Shown in pieces: positions 39,928-48,549 of a stretch of 64,000 bases of DNA. The notes below the pieces were generated by a model. It did no database searches, had not been told where the DNA came from, and saw only the letters and a program-made list of their open reading frames with translations. The number at the start of each line of letters is the position of its first letter. The stretch's first letter is position 1. Origin of the DNA: PALSA-129 sp050014595. Lineage in GTDB: Bacteria; Acidobacteriota; Terriglobia; Bryobacterales; Bryobacteraceae. A program made the position numbers and the translations under genes. The stretch is taken from the NCBI GenBank assembly GCA_050014595.1, contig JBEKDA010000027.1, forward strand, positions 1-64,000. The letters are read 5' to 3'.

Positions 39928-42165
39928 ATGCGAATCGTGCTGCTTTGGCTGTGCTGCGTCCCGGCTGCCGTCGCGCAGCAAAGCGTTGGTCCGGGTTGGA
40001 GCGACCTGGAAGCGAAGAACCCTCCGGGAATCGAGCTCTCGCTGCGATTGGTTGAACCACACAGCTACCACGAGAGCGAGTTGATCCGCGCCGAGATCCG
40101 GTTTCCGGGCCGGAGTCTTGCGCCGGCACAACAGCCGCCGCGGGAACAGTGGCAGTTCGCCGGCCTTCTGCTCGATCCCGCTGGAGATTGCGGTTCGCCA
40201 GCCCGGCCGTGTTTTGCTGCGATGATTCTGGGGTTCGACCAGAGCGAGCCCACGCTGCGCCTTGGGCAGACATCCGACTCACTGGCGGTTTCCTTGAACA
40301 ATTACCTCCCTCGGTTGCGGCCGGGGCGCTACCGGGCAGCGGTGCAGGTACGTAAGCTGGTGATGACCTACCGGGGACCCGCGTCAACCAGCTATGGGTA
40401 CGCGGATCCACCACAATATGCCGTCTCAAACACCGTGGAGATTGAGGTGACGGCCGCAACTGCAGCGTGGGTGAAGCAGACCATCGCAAGCAGCGTCGCA
40501 ACTCTGAACGGCCTGGAGGCGAACAAGCCCGAGGCTTACGAAAAGCGGAGGGCTGCCGCGGAACAACTGCGGTTTCTTGATGTACCAGAGGCATGGAGCG
40601 CGGCCCTGGCGCTCTTGCCCACGGAGGAAAACATCCTGGTGCAAGGACTGGCAGCGACTCGCGAGCCGGCGCGGATTTGCGAGGTGATGCAAGCGGCGGT
40701 CCCAACGCCGACGCAGGCTGTCGGGTCCTACTATCTGCGCGCCATGGCCCAAACTTGTGCGCGCGCGAACCTGCCCGCCCCTCCGCCTTATACACCGCCG
40801 AAACCGGGTGAGAAGCCACCGGAACCCACCGCCGAACAAACGCAGTATTGGCGGCAACACCAGGAATATGAGCAAGGCATGATCGAAAAGGCCAACGCCG
40901 GCCTGGCCGCGAGCATTGTTCAAAAACAGGGTGAGGCGAAAGCCGTGGCGTTTCAAACGGTGATGGAACGGGTGCAACAGATTCGCGCGAACGAGAAGGG
41001 AAAACCATTGCCCGCATGGCTTCCGGCCGTGACAGAGGAATTCACAAAATCATACGCGAAGATCGAGGGCTTCCGGCAGCGCCAGTTGCTGGGACTATAT
41101 GCGAGCACGTTACGGTCGCGGGACTTGATCCCGCTGCTGGAATCGGCGATGGATGCCTGGAAGCCGGGCGACTACTATGAGGCCTCGCACGAGGCGCTAC
41201 AGAACCTGTCTGCCATCGACCCGGCGCGCGCGCAGGCGCGGATTGTGGCGGAGCTCGGGAAAGAACGGACGTGGTTGGATTCGCCGGAACTCGAAATGCT
41301 GCCAGTGGGCGTTGCGCGGTTCACGGACGAGGCGTTGATCGAGGCTCTGGCGGCGGCACAGCGACCGGGCGGTTGGAATGTGGGCCTGAGGATGACGGCG
41401 CTGGCGAAATATGCCAGTCCCAAATCGTTGCCGCGCATTAAGGCCATCTACGAATCGCAGAAGGACCAATGCCAGCCGGAACTGATGGCGTACTTCGTGC
41501 GCGTGGACCCGGCATACGCCGACGGAGTGTTTCACAGCCACCCGTGGGACATACGGGTAGCGCCGCCTGGCTGCACGGCGCAGTATTTCCAGCGCACGCC
41601 GCCAATCGCCATGGGGCCGGGGCTGGAGCGGTATATGACGGCGTACCTGATGCAAGGCAACGTGCCTCTGAAAAAGATCGCGGCGCAGCAATTGGGGCGG
41701 TACGGGTCGCCCGCCGCGGTTTGGGCGCTGTGGGATGCCTTCCGCTATTTCCACGACTACTGGAAAGGGAAACCGGCGGAGTTGACTCAGAATAGCGACG
41801 AAGAGGTTGGACTGCGGAACGCGATCGCGCGGGGAAGGCATTGGCTCGCCACGGAGACCGACCTGCGGACCATCGAGTCTCTGTGCATTTCGGAGCGGTG
41901 CGTGTACGAGACCGAGCAGGACCTTGAAGCCTGGCGACCGCCCCTGAAGATCGAGGTGAGTGGTTGGCCGGGGGTTGGAGCTCGAGGACAGGTGGCGCAA
42001 TACCACATGATCGAATCGATCGAGGCGCTGGAGGAGAAGTTAGGCCAATTCCCGAAGGGGACTCAGTTCGTATTGATGGCTGATGGCGACGGAGTCGATG
42101 GGGCTACTACGGTCCGGCTGCGGAACTACGCCGCGGCCCACGGTCTGACGGTGGTTTCGCGGTAA
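39928..42165 (+). CDS. Large secreted protein of unknown function
   Basis: 745 residues with a signal peptide (MRIVLLWLCCVPAAVAQQ). Residues 30-175 are beta-rich (GIELSLRLVEPHSYHESELI ... VQVRKLVMTYRG), with a Cys pair in GDCGSPARPC, resembling a carbohydrate- or protein-binding sandwich. Residues 180-640 are helical, with repeated HEAT-like pairs (AAAEQLRFLDVPEAWSAALA; AQQLGRYGSPAAVWALWDAF), suggesting a solenoid. The C-terminus is mixed alpha/beta. This layout recurs in acidobacterial secreted proteins, but I cannot name a family. Monocistronic. Confidence 0.75.
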   Translation: MRIVLLWLCCVPAAVAQQSVGPGWSDLEAKNPPGIELSLRLVEPHSYHESELIRAEIRFPGRSLAPAQQPPREQWQFAGLLLDPAGDCGSPARPCFAAMILGFDQSEPTLRLGQTSDSLAVSLNNYLPRLRPGRYRAAVQVRKLVMTYRGPASTSYGYADPPQYAVSNTVEIEVTAATAAWVKQTIASSVATLNGLEANKPEAYEKRRAAAEQLRFLDVPEAWSAALALLPTEENILVQGLAATREPARICEVMQAAVPTPTQAVGSYYLRAMAQTCARANLPAPPPYTPPKPGEKPPEPTAEQTQYWRQHQEYEQGMIEKANAGLAASIVQKQGEAKAVAFQTVMERVQQIRANEKGKPLPAWLPAVTEEFTKSYAKIEGFRQRQLLGLYASTLRSRDLIPLLESAMDAWKPGDYYEASHEALQNLSAIDPARAQARIVAELGKERTWLDSPELEMLPVGVARFTDEALIEALAAAQRPGGWNVGLRMTALAKYASPKSLPRIKAIYESQKDQCQPELMAYFVRVDPAYADGVFHSHPWDIRVAPPGCTAQYFQRTPPIAMGPGLERYMTAYLMQGNVPLKKIAAQQLGRYGSPAAVWALWDAFRYFHDYWKGKPAELTQNSDEEVGLRNAIARGRHWLATETDLRTIESLCISERCVYETEQDLEAWRPPLKIEVSGWPGVGARGQVAQYHMIESIEALEEKLGQFPKGTQFVLMADGDGVDGATTVRLRNYAAAHGLTVVSR

Positions 42166-42209
42166 GGCCTGGCTTGATGGGAAGGCGGGCCGCCGGCGAT
42201 CAGGAGCGC

Positions 42210-42247
42210 GTCCAGGGGACCCACGCAGACCAGGGGTCTGCCCCACC
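42210..42247. repeat. Double-hairpin AGG-loop repeat, copy 3
   Basis: GTCC-AGG-GGAC (42210-42220) then GCAGACC-AGG-GGTCTGC (42225-42241) and CCCACC. It lies between the convergent genes ending at 42165 and 42247, where it could stop transcription from both sides. Confidence 0.7.
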
Positions 42248-42729
42248 TAATTCGCTTGCTTAATCCTCAGCGCGGTCACCTGCCGCACCCACCTGGCGGC
42301 TCGCTTCTCACCCGGCGCCACCAATTGCAATGGGCCGTCCTTGCCGGAGAGCGGCTTGCCGTCGCGCTTCGTCACGACGTATACGGATTTATCCATGAAC
42401 CCGGGGTCCAGTTCCGCCCAGGCGTATACGGCACGGTAGCCGTCCCTGGCTTCCGCCAGCATGTAGTACGACGCGGCCGTGCTATGGAATTTCTCGCCTG
42501 TCGGCAGAGCAACCTTGGCCAGCACGTCCCCCAGCAGGACGCCCTCAAATGTGGCCAGGGTTTCGTGATCGGTGGTCTTCACCGTTTGTTGCGGCAGCTT
42601 GGAGAGGTCCGAAGCGGAAAGAGTGACACTCTTGCCGTCGACGCCCTGGACCACCAACGTTGCCGGAACTTGACACAGGGCCACGGATGCCAGAAGGGTG
42701 AAGACGCTGCTCAGCTTGATAAAGCTCAT
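42247..42729 (-). CDS. Secreted molybdopterin-binding-fold protein
   Basis: 160 residues from ATG 42729 with a signal peptide (FIKLSSVFTLLASVALCQ). The mature domain LVVQGVDGKSVTLSASDLSK, FEGVLLGDVLAKVALP, ARDGYRAVYAWAELDP, GPLQLVAPGEKRAARWVRQV follows the sulfite-oxidase (Oxidored_molyb) core but is short and lacks the Mo-ligating Cys, so it probably binds something other than molybdopterin or is structural. The frame is open upstream into the neighbouring gene fragment, but the signal peptide fixes the start. Confidence 0.75.
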   Translation of the reverse strand: MSFIKLSSVFTLLASVALCQVPATLVVQGVDGKSVTLSASDLSKLPQQTVKTTDHETLATFEGVLLGDVLAKVALPTGEKFHSTAASYYMLAEARDGYRAVYAWAELDPGFMDKSVYVVTKRDGKPLSGKDGPLQLVAPGEKRAARWVRQVTALRIKQAN

Positions 42730-42778
42730 ATCTACCGATTGTCCGATGCCTCGCGGTTGGGCGCAATGGGTCGGGTAC

Positions 42779-43456
42779 TTACGGCTTCGCCACGTAAAGA
42801 GAAACTCCGCTGGGTGACTGGAAACCACCAACGGATGCTTGCACGGAAACGGCGCCAGCGGGGACGGAAGCCGGAAGCTGAATGGTCACCTGGTAGAGGC
42901 CGGCACAGCCGGTGGTCAGCACGGCGCTGATGACCGGCACAGACACGCCGGCTATCGATACGGTGGTTGCAGCCGATACGACCGGAGCGCCGCTCACCGC
43001 GATGCCCGCGGGGGTTGGCGGATTGGTTGCTCCAAAGCCGGTGCCCCAGAGCACTACAAGGTCTCCCGGCTTGGCCGCGACGGCTCCCGAGACGACGGCG
43101 GGGTCCGCGATGAGCGCGTAATCCGGCAAGCGCGAGGCTAACGCGTAGTTCGTGCCGGGGTCCTTGAAGAAGGCCGGCGAGACCGTTTGCAATTGCGCGG
43201 TGAAGGGCGCGCTGACAAAACCATGGTTGGTGACCACCACGTTCACCGGGCCGATGGCGGTGTCCGAGGGCGCTTGCACATTGATCTGCGTGGGGCCGAT
43301 GTAATACACAAAGGCCGGCTTGCCGTCGATGGTGACGCTGACGCCATCGAGCGCGGTGGGAAGATTGCCATCGATCACTTCGCCGGTGCGCCAGGTGCGG
43401 CCGGGGTTGGTATTGGCCAGGTTGGCGCCGCGATGAGAATCGCCACTTTCGACGAA
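42779..43456 (-). pseudogene. Truncated Solibacter-type secreted protein (TIGR03437 domain)
   Basis: About 226 codons open after a TAG at 43457-43459. They encode almost a full TIGR03437 region: NPGRTWRTGEVIDGNLPTAL, VTIDGKPAFVYYIGPTQINV, WGTGFGATNPPTPAGI and the end VQASVGGFQSPSGVSLYV. Proteins with this domain are normally much longer, with repeats or enzymes and a signal peptide at the N-terminus; here the 5' part is gone. The truncation point is followed within 11 bases by a perfect GACCGGCC-AGGC-GGCCGGTC palindrome (43470-43489). A short GTG-started product is conceivable but would not be exported. Confidence 0.7.
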
Positions 43457-43501
43457 CTACCGGCAAGACGACCGGCCAGGCGGCCGGTCCCGCTAATCTC
43501 A

Positions 43502-44125
43502 TCAGAAGCTGTAGCTGACGCCGAACAGAGGAGTGAACTGCTCAAAGACTCCGCGTGCCGTATTGTGCGGAGCAGGAACGATCTGCTGCCTGGGGAAAGT
43601 GGTGAGATAATCCCGGAATTCCGCCCGCAGGAGCATGTGCGGGATCAGGCGGAACTTCACGCCGCCGCCGACGCTGAAGACGACTTTCCATACATCATTG
43701 GTAGTGAGGCTGGCGATTTGCGGAATGGGCTGTGGGAACGGCTCCGGACCGGCGATGATATATTCCTTGGCGCCGGAACCTCCGGCGAGAAACGGGCGCA
43801 AACGATGTTCGCGCGTCTTGAAATGGAACAGCAAGTCGCACGTCAGGGCGTCCGACTGGCCCTGGATATCGGATTTCACGCCGGGCGCCTGAAGGAAAGG
43901 GTGGCCGTCGTGATACAGGTAATGAAACTCGGCGGAGACGTAATTTGAAAACTCATCCCCTAGAATAATGCCGGCTGCGAAGCGGTTTCGAATGCCTGCC
44001 TGGGCTGTTCCGGAGTCGGAAAAGATGGTGCCGTCCCGGTAGAACCCATACCCGATGTTTGCCCCAATTTCGTACCGCTGCGCGAAAGCGGCGCCCGCAA
44101 AGAGAATAACGACTGCATACTTCAT
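43502..44125 (-). CDS. Outer-membrane beta-barrel protein
   Basis: 207 residues with a signal peptide (MKYAVVILFAGAAFAQ) and an eight-stranded OmpA/OmpX-like pattern: YEIGANIGYGFYRDG, SAEFHYLYHDGHPF, ALTCDLLFHFKTREHRLRPF, VVFSVGGGVKFRLIPHMLLR, ending with the aromatic last strand PLFGVSYSF needed for BAM recognition. No ligand motif. Probably a structural porin-like or adhesion barrel. Confidence 0.8.
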   Translation of the reverse strand: MKYAVVILFAGAAFAQRYEIGANIGYGFYRDGTIFSDSGTAQAGIRNRFAAGIILGDEFSNYVSAEFHYLYHDGHPFLQAPGVKSDIQGQSDALTCDLLFHFKTREHRLRPFLAGGSGAKEYIIAGPEPFPQPIPQIASLTTNDVWKVVFSVGGGVKFRLIPHMLLRAEFRDYLTTFPRQQIVPAPHNTARGVFEQFTPLFGVSYSF

Positions 44126-44469
44126 TCCGGTATTCTACTTCAGCCTTCATCATAGGCGCGGAGAAACCAGAATCCCGATGAGTGTTCCGCCGACTCAGCG
44201 GGCTCACCCGCAAGGTGACCCGTGTCTGAGGCGCCCGTGCGCTGCCTCCTTCTCCGCAGGGCAATCAGGGGGCGCGCGCAGGAGGACTTATCTGGTGGCT
44301 GCCGTTATTTGGTATTGGCGAATTAGTTTGACCGTAGGTCATTTTGCCGCCGCCGTTACCTGCTGTTTGTCTCATACCAAAGAGGTTAATCCACTCTGTC
44401 TTGACACTCGCCGCGAAACGTGCTGGCATATAGTTCGGATGTCATACTAAACCAACCTGGGAGTTGCCA
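44126..44469. other. Intergenic region upstream of the one-carbon genes
   Basis: 344 bases between divergent genes. 44180-44290 is GC-rich and may fold (CCGACTCAGCGGGCTCACCC and GCGCCCGTGCGC stretches). TTGACA occurs at 44401-44406, but the best -10 candidates are 18-22 bases away. No SAM, SAH or cobalamin riboswitch core could be recognised. Confidence 0.45.
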
Positions 44470-45999
44470 GTGGCCCAATCCGTCGCCACCACCGCGTGGA
44501 CCAAGCGTCCGCTCCGCCATTTCCTCGAGGACACGCAAACCTTCGTGACCATTGCCGAGATGGCAACCTCCCGCGGCCTGATTACCGATCTCAGCGGCAG
44601 TAAGATGCTGGAACTGGCGCGATCGCTGGCGGAGCATCCCGGCTTCCATGCCCTCAGCATCACCGACAATCCGGGCGGCCATGCCATGCTGAGCGCGGAT
44701 ACCATGGGGACCGACCTGCTGTACCGCGGCCAGGAGGTGATCATTCACCTGTCCTGTAAAGACTGGAACCGCAACGCCCTGGAGAGTCACTGCTGGAAGC
44801 TGGCCAGCGGGGGCTTTCGGAACGTCCTGGCGCTTTCGGGAGATTACCCCGTTACGGGCTTCCACGGCCAGGCATCTCCGGTTTTCGATATCGACTCGGT
44901 GGGACTGCTGAAGCTCCTCTCTGAGATTCAGGGCGGCAACTTTTTCCCGGGCGCCGTGGTGTCGAATTATAAGCGGCTGGAACGCGAGGTCATGCCGCAG
45001 TATTTCAAGCTCGCCAAAAAGATTCAAACCGGCGCCCGCTTCATCGTCAATCAGATCGGTTACGACGCCCGCAAAATGGACGAATTGCTCCGATACATGG
45101 CCTGGCACGGCCTGAACGTTCCAGTGATGGCCAATGTTTTCGTGCTCAGCGCAACCGCCGCGCGTTACTTCCACGCGGGAAAGATTCCGGGCGTCACGGT
45201 GACCGACGATCTGCTTCGCCTGGTGGAAAAGCATGCCGCCTCTCCCGACCGCGGCCGCGCTTTTCTGCTCGAGTTTGCCGCCAAGCAATGCGCGGTCGCG
45301 CGGGGACTCGGATATCGCGGCATGTACCTGGGAGGCCGCCTCCGTTTGGAAGACTACGAAAGAATCTTCCACATGCTGGATGCCTTCGGGCCCGACGATT
45401 GGCGGGAGTTCGCGCGCGAGATCCACTTTTCCCAACCCGGCGAGTTTTACTATTTCGAACCAGATCCCCGGACCGGCCTGTGTTCCACCCAAATCAACCG
45501 CGAATACCTGCGGCGGAAGCAGCAGCCTGCGGCGGCTCCCCTGGCGTATGCGGCCAACCGGCAGATCCATCGTCTGGCATTCGAAGAAGGCCGCGCCGGG
45601 TTCCGCGCGGGGCAGGCCCTTTATCAAATCGTCGAGCGCTCCCCCAAACTGGCGCGTATTTTCCATGGCGCCGAGCACGCTCTGAAGATGCTCTCGTTCG
45701 ACTGCCGCGATTGCGGCGATTGTTCGCTGCCGGAAATCGCTTACTTGTGCCCCGAATCGCAGTGCGCCAAGAACCAGCGCAATGGGCCGTGCGGCGGTAC
45801 CGAGCAGGGCCTCTGCGAAGTCGGCGGCAAGGAATGCATCTGGGCGCGTGCCTACGACCGCCTCAAAGCTTATGGAGAGGAGGAGCGCATGCTCGAAGGG
45901 CCGGTGGTCTACAAAAATGGCGCGCTCCAGGGAACCAGCGCCTGGGCGAACGCTTTTCTGGGCCGCGATCATCGCGGCAAGACTCCGAGTGCATCATGA
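44470..45999 (+). CDS. Methylenetetrahydrofolate reductase fused to MetV-type C-terminal domain
   Basis: 509 residues. GTG 44470 is preferred (GGGAG 6 bases upstream) over TTG 44464. Residues 20-330 are a MetF-type TIM barrel (ITDNPGGHAMLSADTMGTDL, VLALSGDYPVTG, GARFIVNQIGYDARKMDELL). Residues 400-480 form a Cys-rich MTHFR_C/MetV domain (CRDCGDCSLPEIAYLC from Cys412, CAKNQRNGPCGG, KECIWARAY). In acetogens MetV and MetF are separate subunits of the ferredoxin/NADH-linked reductase; here one chain carries both. It makes 5-methyl-THF. Coupled by an ATGA overlap to the pterin-binding methyltransferase gene. Confidence 0.9.
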   Translation: MAQSVATTAWTKRPLRHFLEDTQTFVTIAEMATSRGLITDLSGSKMLELARSLAEHPGFHALSITDNPGGHAMLSADTMGTDLLYRGQEVIIHLSCKDWNRNALESHCWKLASGGFRNVLALSGDYPVTGFHGQASPVFDIDSVGLLKLLSEIQGGNFFPGAVVSNYKRLEREVMPQYFKLAKKIQTGARFIVNQIGYDARKMDELLRYMAWHGLNVPVMANVFVLSATAARYFHAGKIPGVTVTDDLLRLVEKHAASPDRGRAFLLEFAAKQCAVARGLGYRGMYLGGRLRLEDYERIFHMLDAFGPDDWREFAREIHFSQPGEFYYFEPDPRTGLCSTQINREYLRRKQQPAAAPLAYAANRQIHRLAFEEGRAGFRAGQALYQIVERSPKLARIFHGAEHALKMLSFDCRDCGDCSLPEIAYLCPESQCAKNQRNGPCGGTEQGLCEVGGKECIWARAYDRLKAYGEEERMLEGPVVYKNGALQGTSAWANAFLGRDHRGKTPSAS

Positions 46000-47057
46000 A
46001 TCCACAAGGTCTCAATCGGCCGTTCTACGTCATCGGTGAGAACATCCACACCACGCGCGCCGTCCTGCGCGAGGGGCGCCTGGTGGTGACATCCCCCAGT
46101 GGTCAGGAAGCCGTCCGCTACACGACCACCGCCGGAGAGACACGCTATCTCCCCATTCCCGAAGAATTCAAGCGCCGCCAGGACTACCAGGAAGGGAAGG
46201 TCAAGCACGTCATGATGGCGGTGCGCGCGGCCATGTGCGGTGTGGAGTCCGGCGCCGAGTCCGCTGCCGGCGAAGCCATGACCTATCTGCGAACCCTCGC
46301 CGAGAAACAGGTGAGAGCAGGCGCCGATTTCCTGGATCTCAACGTCGACGAACTGTCGTGGAACCGGGACGAGCAAAAGGCGGCGATGGACTGGCTGGTC
46401 CGCGCGCTGGAGCCCCTGTCACCAGTGCCGCTCTCGATCGACTCCTCCAACCAGGAGATTCTGTTGACCGGCATCCAGGCCTGCGAGGGGAGAGCGGGAA
46501 AGCCATTGCTCAACTCCGCCTCTCTGGAGCGCATTGACGCGCTGGATATCGCCAGGCATTATGAACTCCCCGTGGTGGTGACCTCGGCCGGCGCGAGCGG
46601 CATGCCGCGGAACGCCGAAGACCGCGTGAATCACGCTTCGCAGATGGTTGAGGCGGCGCTGGCCAAAGGCATCTCCCTGGAGCGCATGTACGTCGATGCG
46701 CTGGTGTTTCCCATCTCCGTGGACGGCCAGTTTGTGATTCAATGCCTGGACGCGTTCCGGCAACTGCGCGCGAAATATGGAGAGCGTATCCATCTGACGG
46801 GCGGCCTCAGCAACGTCTCTTTCGGTATGCCATGCCGGAAGTTGATCAACGAAGTCTTCATCAACCTGGTGGTTGAGGCGGGAGCCGACAGCGGGATTGT
46901 AGACCCGGTGGCAAGCGACCTGAACCGCATCTTCCTGGCCGACAAACAGTCCCGCCCGTACCAGCTTGCACTAGAGATGTTGTTGGGCCGCGACCCCGGT
47001 TGCGTGAACTATCTGGAGGCTTACCGCGAAGGGGAGCTGGAGTTGGCGGTAGTGTGA
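45996..47057 (+). CDS. Pterin-binding (methyltetrahydrofolate) methyltransferase-like protein
   Basis: 353 residues from ATG 45996. It is a dihydropteroate-synthase-fold barrel of the MetH-domain/AcsE/MtrH group: ENIHTTRA near the start, AGADFLDLNVDELSW, VPLSIDSSNQEILLTGIQ, PLLNSASLERID, MYVDALVFPIS, HLTGGLSNVSFGMPCRKLIN and GADSGIVDPVASD. These enzymes pass the methyl of 5-methyl-THF to a corrinoid protein, or the reverse. The N-terminal insert (residues 18-60) is unusual. No corrinoid protein is encoded nearby, so the partner is unknown. Confidence 0.85.
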   Translation: MNPQGLNRPFYVIGENIHTTRAVLREGRLVVTSPSGQEAVRYTTTAGETRYLPIPEEFKRRQDYQEGKVKHVMMAVRAAMCGVESGAESAAGEAMTYLRTLAEKQVRAGADFLDLNVDELSWNRDEQKAAMDWLVRALEPLSPVPLSIDSSNQEILLTGIQACEGRAGKPLLNSASLERIDALDIARHYELPVVVTSAGASGMPRNAEDRVNHASQMVEAALAKGISLERMYVDALVFPISVDGQFVIQCLDAFRQLRAKYGERIHLTGGLSNVSFGMPCRKLINEVFINLVVEAGADSGIVDPVASDLNRIFLADKQSRPYQLALEMLLGRDPGCVNYLEAYREGELELAVV

Positions 47058-47068
47058 GAGGCACCCGC

Positions 47069-47431
47069 TCATGCGTCGCGGTGCACGTCGGCGCGCGAGA
47101 AGGCGGGAATACAGACGGTAACGTATTCGGCGCCGGCGGGTTCCGGGGTTGAGAAGCGGACCCACTCGCCGGGCTTGGTGTCGAGAGCCTGGCCGGGTAG
47201 CACGTCGAAGGCCCCGCCGGAGTGCTCGACGTGGAGCAGGCCGGCGAGCACCAGGCGATATTCGTGGTAGTCGGCGTATTGTCCGGGGCCCGCCCATCCC
47301 GGGGGCGACGGCACGCGGGTGATGGAGAGCCCGGCCTCGCCGGTATTGACCAGACCGACGAACTCTTCGGCGACCTTGGTGATGTTACCAACGCAGGGAA
47401 TGATGGTGGGAGAGGCGATCAGTTTGGGCAT
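47069..47431 (-). CDS. Cupin-domain protein
   Basis: 120 residues from ATG 47431 (MPKLIASPTIIPCVGN). A single small cupin barrel: motif 1-like YADYHEYRLVLAGLLHVEHS and motif 2-like LDTKPGEWVRFSTPEPAGAE. Only two or three of the metal His/Glu positions are visible, so metal binding is uncertain. It could be a small sugar isomerase or a sensor. It is convergent with the pterin methyltransferase gene, 11 bases between stops. Confidence 0.75.
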   Translation of the reverse strand: MPKLIASPTIIPCVGNITKVAEEFVGLVNTGEAGLSITRVPSPPGWAGPGQYADYHEYRLVLAGLLHVEHSGGAFDVLPGQALDTKPGEWVRFSTPEPAGAEYVTVCIPAFSRADVHRDA

Positions 47432-47572
47432 GGCTTCTTCCTGCAAGACTGCTTTTGGCGCTTTTGGTTCGATACTGTTTTGGCCAGTATCGATTGTACA
47501 CGGAACCGCGCATAGCGGTGTTGTTTTTTGACGATACGTCCTGCCGCGGCTGGAGGACCGCGCCATTCCCAT

Positions 47573-47599
47573 GATGTGCATGTGCATGCATGTGATAAT
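47573..47599 (+). promoter_or_regulatory. Candidate promoter/operator of the RHH-PIN pair
   Basis: A run of overlapping GTGCAT/ATGCATG units (47576-47594), partly palindromic around GCATGC, ends in GATAAT (47594-47599) 6 bases before the antitoxin ATG. Repeated short half-sites over the -10 region fit autorepression by ribbon-helix-helix antitoxins. The -35 is not clear. Confidence 0.4.
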
Positions 47600-47605
47600 A
47601 GAAGC

Positions 47606-47845
47606 ATGCGAACCACCATTGAGATGAAGCCTGAACATCGCGCGCGCATCCTCGAATTGGCCGCCAACCGAGGGGAGAAGGGGTTCTCGACCGTGGTAGC
47701 CGAAGCACTGGAACTCTACCTCGAAGCTCAAGGTGGCCGGACGAATGCGATCCGGACCGCTCTCGCGCTGAAGGGATCCATGAGAGAGACGGAAGCTGAG
47801 GGCCTAATGGCTCGGACCCGGAAAATCCGGGCGGACTGGCGATGA
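47606..47845 (+). CDS. Ribbon-helix-helix-type antitoxin
   Basis: 79 residues from ATG 47606. The N-terminal strand MRTTIEMKPEHRARILELAA and helix GFSTVVAEALELYLE form a small RHH/CopG-like DNA-binding domain; the charged tail (ETEAEGLMARTRKIRADWR) would block the toxin. Its TGA overlaps the PIN toxin ATG in an ATGA. Autorepression is likely through the repeats just upstream. Confidence 0.8.
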   Translation: MRTTIEMKPEHRARILELAANRGEKGFSTVVAEALELYLEAQGGRTNAIRTALALKGSMRETEAEGLMARTRKIRADWR

Positions 47846-48213
47846 CCATCGCCGATACGGATGTCCTGATCGATTACCTCGCGGGTAAGGGCGAAGCCGA
47901 CGCAGTGGAGCGACTGCTTCACCGTGGCGCACTCAGGACAACGGTCATCAGCCGGTTTGAGCTCCTCTCGGGTGCGAAGAACGCGAAGCAACTTGCCCGC
48001 CTGGTTCAACTGCTCGGGGCAGTGCCGTCGCTAGGGCTGGACGATGCGGCTGCCGACGCCGCCAGTGAGATTCGCAGATCCCTGGAACGATCGGGCAATC
48101 CCATTGGGATGGCCGACAGTCTGATTGCCGGCATCGTGACCAGCAACGGCGGCACGCTGCTGACCCGAAACCGCCGTCACTTTGAGCGGGTTCCGGGCAT
48201 AAGGCTCGCCTGA
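47842..48213 (+). CDS. PIN-domain toxin, VapC-like
   Basis: 123 residues. The four acidic PIN positions are visible: TIADTDVLIDYLAGKG (Asp5/Asp7), VISRFELLSG (Glu), GMADSLIAG (Asp) and the C-terminal LLTRNRRHFERVPG. Mg-dependent ribonuclease toxin with the RHH-type antitoxin as partner. The subfamily differs from the first pair (AbrB partner at 5137), so the two systems are not recent duplicates. Confidence 0.88.
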   Translation: MTIADTDVLIDYLAGKGEADAVERLLHRGALRTTVISRFELLSGAKNAKQLARLVQLLGAVPSLGLDDAAADAASEIRRSLERSGNPIGMADSLIAGIVTSNGGTLLTRNRRHFERVPGIRLA

Positions 48214-48282
48214 ACCGCGGCAGCCTTTTCGGCTTCGGAAAAAAACAGATGCCGGGTCGAGGGTCGCCGCGGGAGCATGCGA

Positions 48283-48549
48283 TCACTGCGCGCGCTTGTA
48301 GATCTCGCCACGAGGGCCAATCTCCGCAACGATGATATCAAGGTCTTTGACGTGAAAAAGGATTCGAAGGTCTCCGACTCTCGCAGATCTCTGGTCGTTC
48401 CGGCCCTTCAGCCGTTTCGAGTTCTGTGGGTCGAACGGATCGGCCTTCAGCTTTTCGAACTCCTGGCGCAACCGGTCACGGGCCGGCGCGTCGCACCGCT
48501 CGAAGTACTTTTCGGCTGTCCGGGACAGTGAAACACTGTAGCGGCTCAC
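48283..48549 (-). CDS. RelE/ParE-superfamily toxin
   Basis: 88 residues starting with GTG at 48549, directly after the TGA of the partner gene. RelE-like pattern: YSVSLSRTAEKYFERCDAPA, KLKADPFDPQNSKRLKGRND, SARVGDLRILFHVKDLDIIV and the basic end RGEIYKRAQ. Conserved Arg/Lys for mRNA cleavage on the ribosome are present (RLKG, RSARVGD, YKR). The antitoxin-first order and zero spacing support coupling to the 154-residue upstream protein. Confidence 0.88.
   Translation of the reverse strand: MSRYSVSLSRTAEKYFERCDAPARDRLRQEFEKLKADPFDPQNSKRLKGRNDQRSARVGDLRILFHVKDLDIIVAEIGPRGEIYKRAQ

Noticed and set aside
44180..44300. SAH, SAM or cobalamin riboswitch upstream of the MetFV gene
   Set aside because: The region is structured-looking, but none of the conserved core strings or helix orders of these riboswitches could be found.
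44401..44434. TTGACA ... TATAGT promoter for the MetFV gene
   Set aside because: The 22-base spacing is too long for a normal sigma-70 promoter; not supported as a feature.
45288..45995. Open frame upstream of the pterin methyltransferase as an N-terminal domain
   Set aside because: It overlaps the MetFV coding sequence out of frame and is Arg/Pro/Gly-rich; ATG 45996 in the ATGA overlap is the start.
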